From: CAYVUM01 sp964619055
Lineage (GTDB): Bacteria; Pseudomonadota; Alphaproteobacteria; Rhodospirillales; Defluviicoccaceae
Assembly: GCA_964619055.1 (NCBI GenBank)
Contig: CAZUDB010000009.1
Location: forward strand, 13,430 to 77,429
Reading direction: 5' to 3'
DNA: 64,000 nt
In this document: positions 42,122 to 50,970 of the stretch, one piece after another
Numbering within the stretch: the stretch's first letter is position 1
Layout: each line of letters starts with the position of its first letter
Position numbers and translations under genes: made by a program
Notes under the pieces: model-generated
The model's input: the letters and a program-made list of their open reading frames with translations, nothing else
What the model was told of the DNA's origin: nothing
Databases searched by the model: none

Positions 42122-43546
42122 GTGAGGTATGTCAGCACGCGTGGCGAGGGTGCGCCGCTCGCCTTTGACGATACGGTTCTTGCGGGTCTCGCCCGCGATG
42201 GCGGCCTGTACGTGCCCGAGGCTTGGCCAAAGCTCTCGGGCGATGATCTTGGCGCCCTGTCCGAGCTGGAGTATCCAGCGCTGGCGGCCCGGATCGTGGC
42301 ACCCTTTGCCGAGCCGGCCGTGTCGGAACGGGAGCTTCGCACGATCGCCGAGGATGCCTACCGCGGCTTCGCCCATCCGGACGTGGCACCGTTGGTGCGC
42401 CTGGACGACCGCCACCACCTGCTTGAGTTGACCCACGGACCCACGCTCGCATTCAAGGATTATGCGCTGCAGATCTTGGGGCGGTTGTTCGACTTGGTCT
42501 TGGCTCGCCGGCGTGAGCGGCTGACGATCGTGGGCGCCACCTCCGGCGATACCGGCTCGGCGGCCATTGAGGCCTGCCGTGACCGGGATGCCGTGGATAT
42601 CTTCGTCCTTCACCCTCACGGCCGAGTTTCGGAAGTGCAGCGCCGGCAGATGACGACGGTGGTCTCACCGAATGTTCATAACGTCGCCATCATGGGCACC
42701 TTCGACGATTGCCAGGCCTTGGTGAAGGCCATGTTTAATGACCAAACCTTTCGCGATCGCCTGTCGCTTGGCGCCGTCAACTCCATCAACTGGGCCCGGG
42801 TGGTGGCACAGGTGGTCTATTATGTCCACGCCGCCCTGATGCTGAAAGGCGGTCGCCAGGGCGTCAGCTTCGCCGTGCCCACCGGCAACTTCGGCAATGT
42901 GCTCGCTGGCAACGTGGCCGCCCGTCTCGGCGTGCCCATCGAGCGCCTGATCATCGGCTCCAACCGCAACGACATTCTGACGCGGTTTTTTGCGTCCGGA
43001 ACCATGGCGACGGACAGCGTGGTGCCCACAATCAGCCCCAGCATGGATATTCAGGTCTCCAGCAACTTCGAGCGCCTGCTGTTCGACCTCTATGATCGCG
43101 ATGGCGCCCAGGTCCGTGACCTGATGGCGGCCTTTCAGCAGAGGGGCACGTTCGCGGTAGACGCCCGGCGACTGGCCCAGGCGCGCCATCTATTCGCCGC
43201 CTACCGTTTCGACGATGACGAGACGGGGACCATGATCCGGCGCACCTTCGACGAAACAGGCCACATGATCGACCCTCATACCGCCGTAGGCCTTCTCGCC
43301 GCACACGCCTATGCCGATGGGCCGGAGGGCCGGGATGGCAATGATCCCATCGTGACACTGGCGACGGCCCATCCGGCCAAGTTTCCCGATGCGGTCGAGG
43401 CCGCCACCGGCGTCCGTCCTCCGCTCCCGGAACGGCTTGCCGACTTGTTCGAGCGGACCGAACATTTTGTCGTCCTGCCCAATGATTTGGCCGCGATCCA
43501 GGACCACGTCTCCCGGACGGCGCGCACGAAACACCAGGCGGCATGA
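42122..43546 (+). CDS. thrC: Threonine synthase
   Basis: PLP enzyme converting O-phosphohomoserine to threonine, 474 aa from GTG 42122 (VRYVSTRGEGAPL), which matches the family's opening. A GTG at 42092 would add ten residues. HGPTLAFKDYALQ contains the PLP Lys (K112), GATSGDTGSAAIEAC is the phosphate/substrate loop, and VPTGNFGN the PLP phosphate-binding loop. Uses the product of thrB (12075). Overlaps the GFA gene by ATGA. Confidence 0.95.
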   Translation: MRYVSTRGEGAPLAFDDTVLAGLARDGGLYVPEAWPKLSGDDLGALSELEYPALAARIVAPFAEPAVSERELRTIAEDAYRGFAHPDVAPLVRLDDRHHLLELTHGPTLAFKDYALQILGRLFDLVLARRRERLTIVGATSGDTGSAAIEACRDRDAVDIFVLHPHGRVSEVQRRQMTTVVSPNVHNVAIMGTFDDCQALVKAMFNDQTFRDRLSLGAVNSINWARVVAQVVYYVHAALMLKGGRQGVSFAVPTGNFGNVLAGNVAARLGVPIERLIIGSNRNDILTRFFASGTMATDSVVPTISPSMDIQVSSNFERLLFDLYDRDGAQVRDLMAAFQQRGTFAVDARRLAQARHLFAAYRFDDDETGTMIRRTFDETGHMIDPHTAVGLLAAHAYADGPEGRDGNDPIVTLATAHPAKFPDAVEAATGVRPPLPERLADLFERTEHFVVLPNDLAAIQDHVSRTARTKHQAA

Positions 43547-43980
43547 CCGAACCAAGAGTTTATAGCGGCGGGTGCCTGTGTGGCGCCATCCGCTACGAAG
43601 TGATCGGCCCGCTGCCCCCGGCCTGCCACTGCCATTGCTCGATGTGCCGCAAAGCCAGTGGTGCGGTCGCCATGACCTGGATTTCCGTGCCGCGACAGCG
43701 CTTTTCCATCATTGCCGGAACGCCCGCCCGCTACGCCTCGTCAGAGCATGCGGAGCGGACTTTTTGCGCCACCTGCGGCTCATCGCTTACGTTCTTCACC
43801 GATGTGTCGCCCGAGGACGTGGACATCGCGCTTGGCAGCCTGGACGCACCCGAGGATCATCCGGCCGACCGGCATGTGTTCGTGGACGGGACATTAAAGT
43901 GGCTCAGTCTCGACGAACACCTGCCGCACTACGAGGAATGGACCCCGCCTGGCCATGGTCGGCCGTTCAACGCCGGTTGA
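43543..43980 (+). CDS. GFA family protein (DUF636/CENP-V fold)
   Basis: 145-aa zinc protein of the glutathione-dependent formaldehyde-activating (Gfa) family. Cysteine motifs: GGCLCGAIRYE, CHCHCSMCRKASG-like CHCSMCRK, and TFCATCGSSL supply the structural and second zinc sites. Most single-domain members are not proven Gfa enzymes; a formaldehyde role is only possible. Coupled to thrC by a four-base overlap, without an obvious pathway link. Confidence 0.9.
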   Translation: MTEPRVYSGGCLCGAIRYEVIGPLPPACHCHCSMCRKASGAVAMTWISVPRQRFSIIAGTPARYASSEHAERTFCATCGSSLTFFTDVSPEDVDIALGSLDAPEDHPADRHVFVDGTLKWLSLDEHLPHYEEWTPPGHGRPFNAG

Positions 43981-44014
43981 ACCCGTCAGTTTGAGAGGAA
44001 GACGTCAGGCTTGC

Positions 44015-44590
44015 TCAAGCCGCCTCGACAACCTCGACGGACGGCTCGCTCGCGCCCGTAACGGTTCGGGGCAGCCGGGTGGCTTGATCGATCGTCGCCC
44101 GCGCCAGCTGCGCGTCGGTAAGGCCGCGCGCCCGCGCCAGATCGGCACCACGCAGGTCGGCGTCGGTGAGGTCCGCCCCCTCAAGGTCCGCACGACCCAG
44201 ATCCGCGCCATGCAGATCAGCATCGCGCAGGTGCGCACCGCGCAGCTGCGCCCGGCTCAAGTCTGCATCGCGCAAGTTGGCCCATCGCAGCTCGGCATTG
44301 CAGAGATCGGCGCGCGACAATTGCGCACGATGAAGGTCGGCACCCTCCAGGTCGGCGCAACTCAAGCTGGCCCGCCCCAGATTGGCGCCATGCAAATCCG
44401 CATCACGCAAAACCGCGCCGCGCAAATCGATGGTCCGCAGATTGGAGAGCCGGAAATCAGCCCGTTTGCCCATCTCCCAGCCGGAGCAGACCCAAACGGC
44501 ATGGCGTTCGACCTCAGCTTGAATCGTCAAGGCGGACAACCGCCGTTCCGAGCTTGGCTGGCGCATCAACTTGCCGAGAAAGCTCTTCAT
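44015..44590 (-). CDS. Pentapeptide-repeat protein
   Basis: 191 aa. After a ~45-residue N-terminal region with basic and hydrophobic residues (MKSFLGKLMRQPSSERRLSALTIQAEVERH...), about 20 consecutive A(D/N)LxX pentapeptides run from residue ~47 to ~155, predicting a right-handed quadrilateral beta-helix. Repeats such as ADLHG, ANLGR, ADLEG are regular. The C-terminal 35 residues are non-repeating. ATG at 44590 sits 5 bases after GGAGGG; a GTG two codons upstream lacks room for this site. No gyrase-linked partner is near, so whether it is a DNA-mimic or a scaffold is open. Confidence 0.88.
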   Translation of the reverse strand: MKSFLGKLMRQPSSERRLSALTIQAEVERHAVWVCSGWEMGKRADFRLSNLRTIDLRGAVLRDADLHGANLGRASLSCADLEGADLHRAQLSRADLCNAELRWANLRDADLSRAQLRGAHLRDADLHGADLGRADLEGADLTDADLRGADLARARGLTDAQLARATIDQATRLPRTVTGASEPSVEVVEAA

Positions 44591-44841
44591 TGCCACCCTC
44601 CGTCCGGTCGCAGATTACGAACCAATAACGGCGTGCTCTTACCCAATGGGGGTAATACACAAAACACTTTCCATCGCAGGTAACATACTACTTAAATTCG
44701 TGATCATTGACCAGAAAGACTGAGCGGCGGATTGGGAAATGTTGCCGCCGCTCAAAGGGGTATCCCATCCCCATGTCATACCATGGCCCCCCTGGACCCG
44801 ATGGCGGGCGGATGCGTCGTCACGGAGCGGAGGTTAGGGTC

Positions 44842-45222
44842 ATGCAAAACGATCAGCCGGAACCCATCCTGGACAGCCTGTCTTCCCTTGATTCGCTCGA
44901 TTCGGTAACCGACGAGGAGATGCAGCCACTCATGGACGATCCTCGATTTCTGGCCGCCGTTTGAACGCTTGACGATGGCTACGGAACACTCGGTCTCGCC
45001 GGTGAGAACGCCTGCGGCGGGGACCTGTCGTCGATTCCGTCCTATCTCGACCCAGCCCGGTTTCTTGAGGCTATCAACCGCCTTCTACCAGAGGTATTCC
45101 AATCAATGTTGCTTGAGCAAGTCCTCAACCGATGCCAAGCTGGATTTGTCCGGCCACCAGGGCTAAACGAGGATGTTCCCCATGTGTTTGAGCGGGAGCC
45201 GCTCCTTGACATAAACTCATAA
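44842..45222 (+). pseudogene. Possible broken small gene with an in-frame TGA
   Basis: An ATG at 44842 with GCGGAGG upstream opens a 40-codon acidic frame (…LDSVTDEEMQPLMDDPRFLAAV) ending at TGA 44962-44964. Reading past it in the same frame gives 85 more protein-like codons (for example LDPARFLEAINRLLPEVFQ) to a TAA at 45220. The second part has no start of its own until a late ATG. It may be a gene inactivated by a nonsense mutation, two unrelated frames, or a short real peptide. I do not recognise it. Confidence 0.3.
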
Positions 45223-45524
45223 TGAATGGACCTTAGGCTCAAGAGAAGAGCAGTCTTCATAAGTAGCCCGACGCGCACCTCGCTGGAAAAAGGGCTCGTC
45301 GCCAGTCGACCCCAGCCAGGATTTAGCCTGGGCCATGGACTTTCCGTCACGCCTATCCTTGCACTTGTCGCCGTCTCCCGATAAACCGGCGCGCTAATGG
45401 CCGACGGTTCGGCGCCGCCCGCTGGGTCACGGTCCTCCCCGCCGTCGTGCGGGCTCTGCGGCCGTGTCGTTCGCCCTACAGATCAGCCCCTACCAGAGGT
45501 CCGAGAGCCGGGAGATAGGAAACA
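45223..45524. other. Intergenic region upstream of ilvC
   Basis: 302 bases. A ribosome site (GGGAGATAGGA) precedes the ilvC ATG. A short CCAGG/CCTGG stem occurs near 45319-45334. I saw no leader peptide rich in Val/Leu/Ile codons and no clear attenuator. Confidence 0.45.
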
Positions 45525-46544
45525 ATGCGCGCCTATTACGATCGCGATGCCGACGTCAATCTTATCAAGGGCAAGTCCGTGGCCATTGTCGGCTATGGAA
45601 GCCAAGGTCATGCCCATGCGCTCAATTTGCGCGACAGCGGCGTGGGCTCCGTCGTCATTGCATTGCGTCCCGGCTCCGCGTCGGCCGCCAAGGCCGCTGC
45701 TGCCGGCTTTGAGGTGATGGACCCGACGGCAGCGGCGTCGAAGGCGGATGTTGTCATGGTCTTGGTCCCGGACGAATTGCAGCGTGCCCTCTATGTGGAG
45801 CAGCTGGCGCCGAACATGAAAGACGGCGCCGCGCTCGCGTTCGCGCACGGCTTCAACATCCATTTCGGCCTCATTGAGCCCCGCGCCGACCTGGACGTGT
45901 TCATGATCGCACCAAAGGGCCCGGGGCACCTTGTCCGCTCCGAATATGAGCGTGGCGCTGGCGTCCCCGCGTTGGTTGCGATCCATCGTGACGCCTCCGG
46001 GAATGCGCTCGAGATCGCGATGTCGTACGGGTGCGCAATCGGCGCCGGCCGCGCCGGTTTGCTGGAAACGTCGTTTCGGGAGGAGTGTGAGACGGACCTG
46101 TTCGGTGAACAAACGGTGTTGTGCGGCGGCCTATCCGCGCTGATCGTGGCCGGTTACGAGACACTGGTGGATGCCGGCTACGCGCCCGAGATGGCTTATT
46201 TCGAATGCCTTCACGAAGTGAAGCTGATCGTCGATCTCATGTATGAGGGCGGCATCGCCAACATGCGCTACTCCATCTCGAACACTGCGGAGTATGGCGA
46301 TTACTCCCGCGGCGGGCGCGTGATTACCGACGAAACCCGCGCCGAGATGAAGCGCATCCTGGAGGAGATCCAGACTGGCCAATTCGCCAAGGAATGGATG
46401 CTCGAGAACGCCGCGGGCCAACCCAGCTTCAAAGGCCGGCGGCGGCGGGCGGCCGAGCATCCGATCGAGGACGTTGGCGCTCGCCTCCGGGCCATGATGC
46501 CGTGGATTGGTGAGAAGCGCCTGGTCGACAAAGCCAAGAATTGA
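45525..46544 (+). CDS. ilvC: Ketol-acid reductoisomerase (class I)
   Basis: NADPH-dependent enzyme making dihydroxy-isovalerate and dihydroxy-methylvalerate for Val/Ile/Leu synthesis, 339 aa (short, class I). Rossmann motif GYGSQGHAHALNLRDSG, MIAPKGPGHLVRSEY, and the metal-ligand region KEECETDLFGEQTVLCGG-like EECETDLFGEQ are intact, as is EMAYFECLHEVKLIVDL. It stands apart from ilvBH; ilvA lies 2.5 kb downstream. Confidence 0.97.
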   Translation: MRAYYDRDADVNLIKGKSVAIVGYGSQGHAHALNLRDSGVGSVVIALRPGSASAAKAAAAGFEVMDPTAAASKADVVMVLVPDELQRALYVEQLAPNMKDGAALAFAHGFNIHFGLIEPRADLDVFMIAPKGPGHLVRSEYERGAGVPALVAIHRDASGNALEIAMSYGCAIGAGRAGLLETSFREECETDLFGEQTVLCGGLSALIVAGYETLVDAGYAPEMAYFECLHEVKLIVDLMYEGGIANMRYSISNTAEYGDYSRGGRVITDETRAEMKRILEEIQTGQFAKEWMLENAAGQPSFKGRRRRAAEHPIEDVGARLRAMMPWIGEKRLVDKAKN

Positions 46545-46624
46545 CGCTCGTCCTTGATCGCCCGGCCCGGCGCGTGGTGGCGCGACCGGACCGGCGAAAG
46601 GCGGGTTAGAAACGGGTCCGGTCG

Positions 46625-49099
46625 ATGACCAAGGTGCTCAAGTGGGTAGCGGGCGGCATGCTGATCGCGTGTGTTGTGCTCGCAGCCTCGGGCGGCGCGC
46701 TCTATCTATGGATGCGGACATCGCTGCCCGTGCCGTTTGCGGAACGAGCGGTTCCGGGTTTAGCGAAGCCCGTTGAAGTCCTGCGCGATCAATACGGCAT
46801 CCCGCACATTCTGGCCGAGAGCGATCGGGATGCTGCGTTCGCACTGGGTTATGTTCACGCTCAGGATCGACTCTGGCAAATGGAGAGCATGCGCCGTCTC
46901 GGCGCAGGCCGACTGTCGGAAGTGATGGGGGATTTCGGGCTCGCAACCGACCGTTACATGCGGACGCTCGGCCTCTACCGCCGCGCGGAAGCGCAAATCG
47001 ACGTGCTTTCGCCAGAGGTGCTCGAAATGTTGAAGGCGTACGCCGATGGCGTGAACGCCTGGTTGACATCCCGACCCGGGGCGCTGCCGCCCGAGTTCGT
47101 GCTTCTGTTTCACGAGCCGGCGCCCTGGCGAATCGCTGACTCCCTGGTCTGGGGCAAGTTAATGGGGTGGCAGCTTGCCACCAACCGAATTGAAGAAATG
47201 GTCCGCGGCCGCCTCGCGCAACGGCTCTCGCAAGAACGGATCAAGGAGCTCTATCCGGATACATTCGAGGACGGACCGGTGACAGGGGTCCATGATGGTG
47301 AGGCTGGCGCAACGCACGCCGCGGACTCTCGCCATATCAACATGCTCGCTCATCTGGTCAGGCAGGAGGGGGCGCTCGGGGCCCGTCCGGGGGCATCCAA
47401 CTTTTGGGTTGTCGATGGAAGCCGAACGGTCACGGGTCATCCCATTCTGGCCAACGACCCGCACCTGACGTTGACAAATCCAGGCACTTGGTACCTCGCG
47501 CGGTTGATCACGCCCGAGCGCACCCAGGCCGGCGCCACCGCCCCCGGATTGCCGTTCGTCGTTCTCGGCCACGCCAACGACCACGCCTGGGGCTTCACGA
47601 CGACCGGCAGCGACCAGGAGGATCTGATCATCGAACGACTGGTCGCCATCGATGCCGAGCGCTACGAGACACCGAGCGGCACGGCACCGCTCGACGTCCG
47701 AGAGGAAATCATCGATGTCCGGTTCGGACCGCCCGTGGCCTTTATGGTTCGTGAGAGCCGTCATGGACCAATCGTCACCGACCTTCTGCCACCGGAGATT
47801 ACGCCGCAATCGGAGGGCGAAACCGCGGAGGTGGTGGCACTTTCGGCCGCGTACTTGCGCGCTGACGATACGTCGCCTGATGCCCTCTATGGCATGGCGC
47901 GAGCGCGCTCGTGGCCAGAGTTCTTGGACGCCTTGCGCCTGTTTCGGACCAGCCAGCAAAACGTCGTCTACGCCAACCGAGACGGCACCATCGCTTTCGT
48001 GTCCGCCGGTGCGGTGCCGATCCGGATCGTATCCGATGATGCGGAACCCATCCCGGGACGCCAGCCCGCCCCTGGATGGAACGGGGACGGCACTTGGAGC
48101 GGCTATATCCCGTTCGAAGACCTGCCCCAAGCCGTGAGCCCCGCTGGCGGGTATCTGATCAACGCCAACAACCGCGTGGAGCCGACCGGCTACGAGTATG
48201 ATCTTGGCGCCATCTACGATCCCGGCTACCGGGCCCAACGGATCAAGGATCTTGTTGAAGCCGTTGACCGCCACGACTTGGACAGCCTGCACAGCATTCA
48301 GTACGACACTACTTCGCTGGCAGCACAGGCCATTCTCTCGACTCTGCTCGAGACTTTGCCGGAGACGGACCGCCACCGCGAGATTATTGACGCGCTCCGT
48401 GGCTGGTCCGGTGAGATGGATCGCCATCGTCCGGAGCCGTTGATCTATGCTGCGTGGATGGAGGCGGTGTTTCTCGCCCTTGTCGGCGATGAATTGCAGG
48501 AAGATGCCAGTCTGGTCGATTCCGACCGACCGTGGTTTTTCCTTCACGTTTTCGGCGACGGCGGCCATTGGTGCGATAATGTCAATACGCCCGCTGTCGA
48601 GATTTGTCCGGCGCTGGTCGTGCAGGCCCTCGAGTTGGCAATCGCGAAGCTCGGCGATCGCTTCGGTGAGGACTGGACCCACTGGCGCTGGGGCGATGCC
48701 CATCAGGCGGTGTTTTCGCCCCGTCCTTTCGGCCAAATTCCCGGCCTGTCCGCGTGGGCAAGTCGCCGCGCCGAGAGCGATGGCGGACGACATACGGTCA
48801 ATCGCGCCGCCTGGTACGCGATCGGTGAGGAGCCGTTTCGCAACGTTCACAGTGCCGGCTACCGTGCCGTTTACGATCTGGCGGATCTGTCGCGCTCGCG
48901 CTTTGTCATCGTCCCCGGTCAGTCCGCCAATCCGCTGTCAACCCACTACGACGATATGATTGCGTTGTGGCAGGACGGCGGCTGGGTGGAGATGGGGAAA
49001 GATCCTGCGATGCTCCGTAAACAGGCTTCTGGCCGCCTGCTTCTTCGTCCTGCCGATCCGGTGTCCGAACCCTCGTCCGACGGCGACGCCGGGCAATGA
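46625..49099 (+). CDS. Penicillin acylase family protein (S45 Ntn-hydrolase)
   Basis: 824-aa exported amidohydrolase precursor. An N-terminal signal/anchor helix (VAGGMLIACVVLAASGGALYLWM) is followed by the alpha chain (YGIPHILAESDRDAAFALGYVHAQDRLWQME). GASNFWVVDG then contains the predicted autocatalytic nucleophile Ser258, marking the start of the beta chain. The beta chain carries NDPHL, HANDHAWGFT, RESRHGPI, and NANNRV. Family members cleave penicillin, acyl-homoserine lactones or other acyl amides; which one is not clear. Its stop overlaps the ilvA start by four bases. Confidence 0.93.
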   Translation: MTKVLKWVAGGMLIACVVLAASGGALYLWMRTSLPVPFAERAVPGLAKPVEVLRDQYGIPHILAESDRDAAFALGYVHAQDRLWQMESMRRLGAGRLSEVMGDFGLATDRYMRTLGLYRRAEAQIDVLSPEVLEMLKAYADGVNAWLTSRPGALPPEFVLLFHEPAPWRIADSLVWGKLMGWQLATNRIEEMVRGRLAQRLSQERIKELYPDTFEDGPVTGVHDGEAGATHAADSRHINMLAHLVRQEGALGARPGASNFWVVDGSRTVTGHPILANDPHLTLTNPGTWYLARLITPERTQAGATAPGLPFVVLGHANDHAWGFTTTGSDQEDLIIERLVAIDAERYETPSGTAPLDVREEIIDVRFGPPVAFMVRESRHGPIVTDLLPPEITPQSEGETAEVVALSAAYLRADDTSPDALYGMARARSWPEFLDALRLFRTSQQNVVYANRDGTIAFVSAGAVPIRIVSDDAEPIPGRQPAPGWNGDGTWSGYIPFEDLPQAVSPAGGYLINANNRVEPTGYEYDLGAIYDPGYRAQRIKDLVEAVDRHDLDSLHSIQYDTTSLAAQAILSTLLETLPETDRHREIIDALRGWSGEMDRHRPEPLIYAAWMEAVFLALVGDELQEDASLVDSDRPWFFLHVFGDGGHWCDNVNTPAVEICPALVVQALELAIAKLGDRFGEDWTHWRWGDAHQAVFSPRPFGQIPGLSAWASRRAESDGGRHTVNRAAWYAIGEEPFRNVHSAGYRAVYDLADLSRSRFVIVPGQSANPLSTHYDDMIALWQDGGWVEMGKDPAMLRKQASGRLLLRPADPVSEPSSDGDAGQ

Positions 49100-50328
49100 C
49101 CGTCGATCTCGCCGCCGTGCAGTCCGCCGCCGCGATCCTGAACGGGCGCGTTGCGCGCACGCCGACCGTGCCGTCCGAAGGACTGTCACGACTTGCTGGG
49201 GCCGACATTTGGCTCAAGCTGGAAAACCTCCAGCCCACGTCCTCGTTTAAAGTCCGCGGCTCATGCATTCGGATGAGCCGGCTCGACGCGCCCGCCCGCG
49301 CGGACGGCGTTGTGGCCGCGTCGGCTGGGAATCACGCCCAAGGCGTCGCTTATCACGCCGGGCGGCTGCGCATTCCGGCCACCATCGTGATGCCCAACGG
49401 CACGCCTTTTACTAAAGTTGGCCGCACCCGAGCACTCGGCGCCCACGTGGTCATTGCGGGGGATGATTTTTCGCAAGCGCAGGCCCACGCCCTCCGTTTG
49501 GAAGCCGAGCGCGGTCTCTCCTTTGTACACGCATACGATGATGAGGACGTGATCGCCGGTCAGGGCACCATCGGGCTTGAGATGCTGACGGAAGCGCCTG
49601 GCCTGGACGCCTTGGTCGTGCCGATCGGCGGAGGCGGGCTGATTGCTGGCATCGCGATCGCCGCCAAAAGCCTGAAGCCGGCACTCCGGATCATCGGGGT
49701 TCAGTCGGAGTTGTACCCGGCCATGCATTGTGTGGTGCACGGAAGAAAGCCTCCAACGATCACCGGGCGCACGATTGCCGAGGGCATTGCCGTAAAGGAA
49801 CCTGGGGACTTGACTCGGCCGATTATCGCCAACTTGGTCGACGATATTGTCCTCGTCGACGAGCCATCGATTGAACGGTCCGTCTACAGTTTCTTGGATG
49901 TGCAGCGCTTGGTAGTTGAGGGTGCTGCAGCAGCGGGGCTCGCCGCCGTTCTAAACGCACCGGAGCGGTTTGCCGGACAACGGGTTGGGCTGGTGGTGTG
50001 TGGCGGCAACATCGACTCTCTCATCCTTGCCTCCATCCTACAACGCGGCCTTGCTCGCGACGGTCGGCTTGTCCATCTCAACATTGGTATTCATGATGCT
50101 CCAGGCATGTTGGCGCGTGTCGCCACCATCATTGGTGAGGCTGGTGCTAACATCGTCGAGGTCTTTCACCGCAGGCAGTTCTTGGACGTGCCGGTAAAGA
50201 TGGCGGAAATCGATGTGCAGATCGAAGCGGAAGGGCCCCACCAAGTGGCAGGCTTGATAGCAAGCCTGCGGAAGGCCGGCTTTCCCGCGCGGCTGACCGC
50301 GGAAACGGGGGACGGACTTCGAGGTTAG
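49096..50328 (+). CDS. ilvA: Threonine ammonia-lyase (biosynthetic/catabolic type with C-terminal ACT)
   Basis: PLP enzyme deaminating threonine to 2-oxobutanoate, 410 aa. TSSFKVRG holds the PLP Lys (K52), AASAGNHAQGVAYHA is typical, VPIGGGGLIAG binds PLP phosphate, and the last ~80 residues (HLNIGIHDAPGMLARVATIIGEAGANIVEVFHRR) form an ACT domain. The single short ACT resembles the TdcB/YgeX-like class more than E. coli IlvA with two ACT-like units. Overlaps the acylase gene; a cupin pseudogene follows. Confidence 0.94.
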   Translation: MTVDLAAVQSAAAILNGRVARTPTVPSEGLSRLAGADIWLKLENLQPTSSFKVRGSCIRMSRLDAPARADGVVAASAGNHAQGVAYHAGRLRIPATIVMPNGTPFTKVGRTRALGAHVVIAGDDFSQAQAHALRLEAERGLSFVHAYDDEDVIAGQGTIGLEMLTEAPGLDALVVPIGGGGLIAGIAIAAKSLKPALRIIGVQSELYPAMHCVVHGRKPPTITGRTIAEGIAVKEPGDLTRPIIANLVDDIVLVDEPSIERSVYSFLDVQRLVVEGAAAAGLAAVLNAPERFAGQRVGLVVCGGNIDSLILASILQRGLARDGRLVHLNIGIHDAPGMLARVATIIGEAGANIVEVFHRRQFLDVPVKMAEIDVQIEAEGPHQVAGLIASLRKAGFPARLTAETGDGLRG

Positions 50329-50344
50329 GCCTACACATTAGGGG

Positions 50345-50936
50345 GTGCTGACAGTTTTAAGTGAGCGAGACAAACCAGACTTTATTCGCCATGTCACGGA
50401 ACTTCAGAAGAACAGGGCTTGGTTGTCCCCGGATCCGAGGAGTGATAAGCGTTTCAGTAAAGGCGCACCGCTTGGCTCAAGCCTCGGATTGGCACGGATT
50501 GCTGTGAATCATGAGGTGCTGCCGCCAGGGCGGCGCACCGCTTGGCTCAAGCCTCGGATTGGCACGGATTGCTGTGAATCATGAGGTGCTGCCGCCAGGG
50601 CGGCGCACCTCTTTGCCTCAGGCTCATAGCCATGACGAGGAGTTCATCTTTATCCTTACCGGTAAACCTGATCTCTGGATCGACGGCCGGATTTACCCGC
50701 TGGTGCCGGGCAATGTCGTTGCCTTTCCGGCCGGAACGGGCATCGCCCATACCGTCATCAACAACACCGAGGAAGACGTTCGCATCTTGGTCGTTGGCGA
50801 CGCCGATCAGTCGGAAGACAGGTGTCTATATCCGCTTAATCCGGAGCTTAAGTTCGTGGACGACATCCCGTGGTGGGAAGATGCGCCACGGCGCCCGCTT
50901 GGGCCCCACGCAGGGCGCCCCAATTGTCGCGAATGA
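50345..50936 (+). pseudogene. Cupin-domain gene frameshifted by a 70-bp tandem duplication
   Basis: The frame starting at GTG 50345 (MLTVLSERDKPDFIRHV) stops early at 50584 after 79 codons. A second frame continues to 50936 with the cupin barrel (SHDEEFIFILTGKPDLWIDG, PLVPGNVVAFPAGTGIAH, EEDVRILVVGD). Deleting one 70-base copy (70 = 1 mod 3) restores a single 173-aa cupin protein (592 − 70 = 522 bases = 174 codons). The duplication is perfect, so the lesion is recent, reversible, or an assembly error. The intact protein would be a small cytoplasmic cupin of unknown activity. Confidence 0.88.
50462..50601 (+). repeat. Perfect 2 x 70-bp tandem duplication
   Basis: Copy one is 50462-50531 and copy two 50532-50601, with no mismatch seen. 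Eight bases (GGCGCACC) recur at 50462, 50532 and 50602, so the original single unit was flanked by an 8-base direct repeat. That is the expected substrate for slippage or recombination, and the identity now spans 78 bases at an offset of 70. Confidence 0.95.
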
Positions 50937-50970
50937 ACACCGAACTTCCTTGCGTGACCGTGAACCCCGG

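Noticed and set aside
44962..44964. TGA as a selenocysteine codon
   Set aside because: No selenoprotein family match, no evident stem-loop directly after it, and no selenocysteine machinery in the window; a nonsense mutation or gene end is simpler.
47159..48850. 563-codon open frame on the minus strand opposite the penicillin-acylase gene
   Set aside because: It is a shadow of a GC-rich gene: no family motifs, no ribosome site, and the plus-strand frame has a complete catalytic set.
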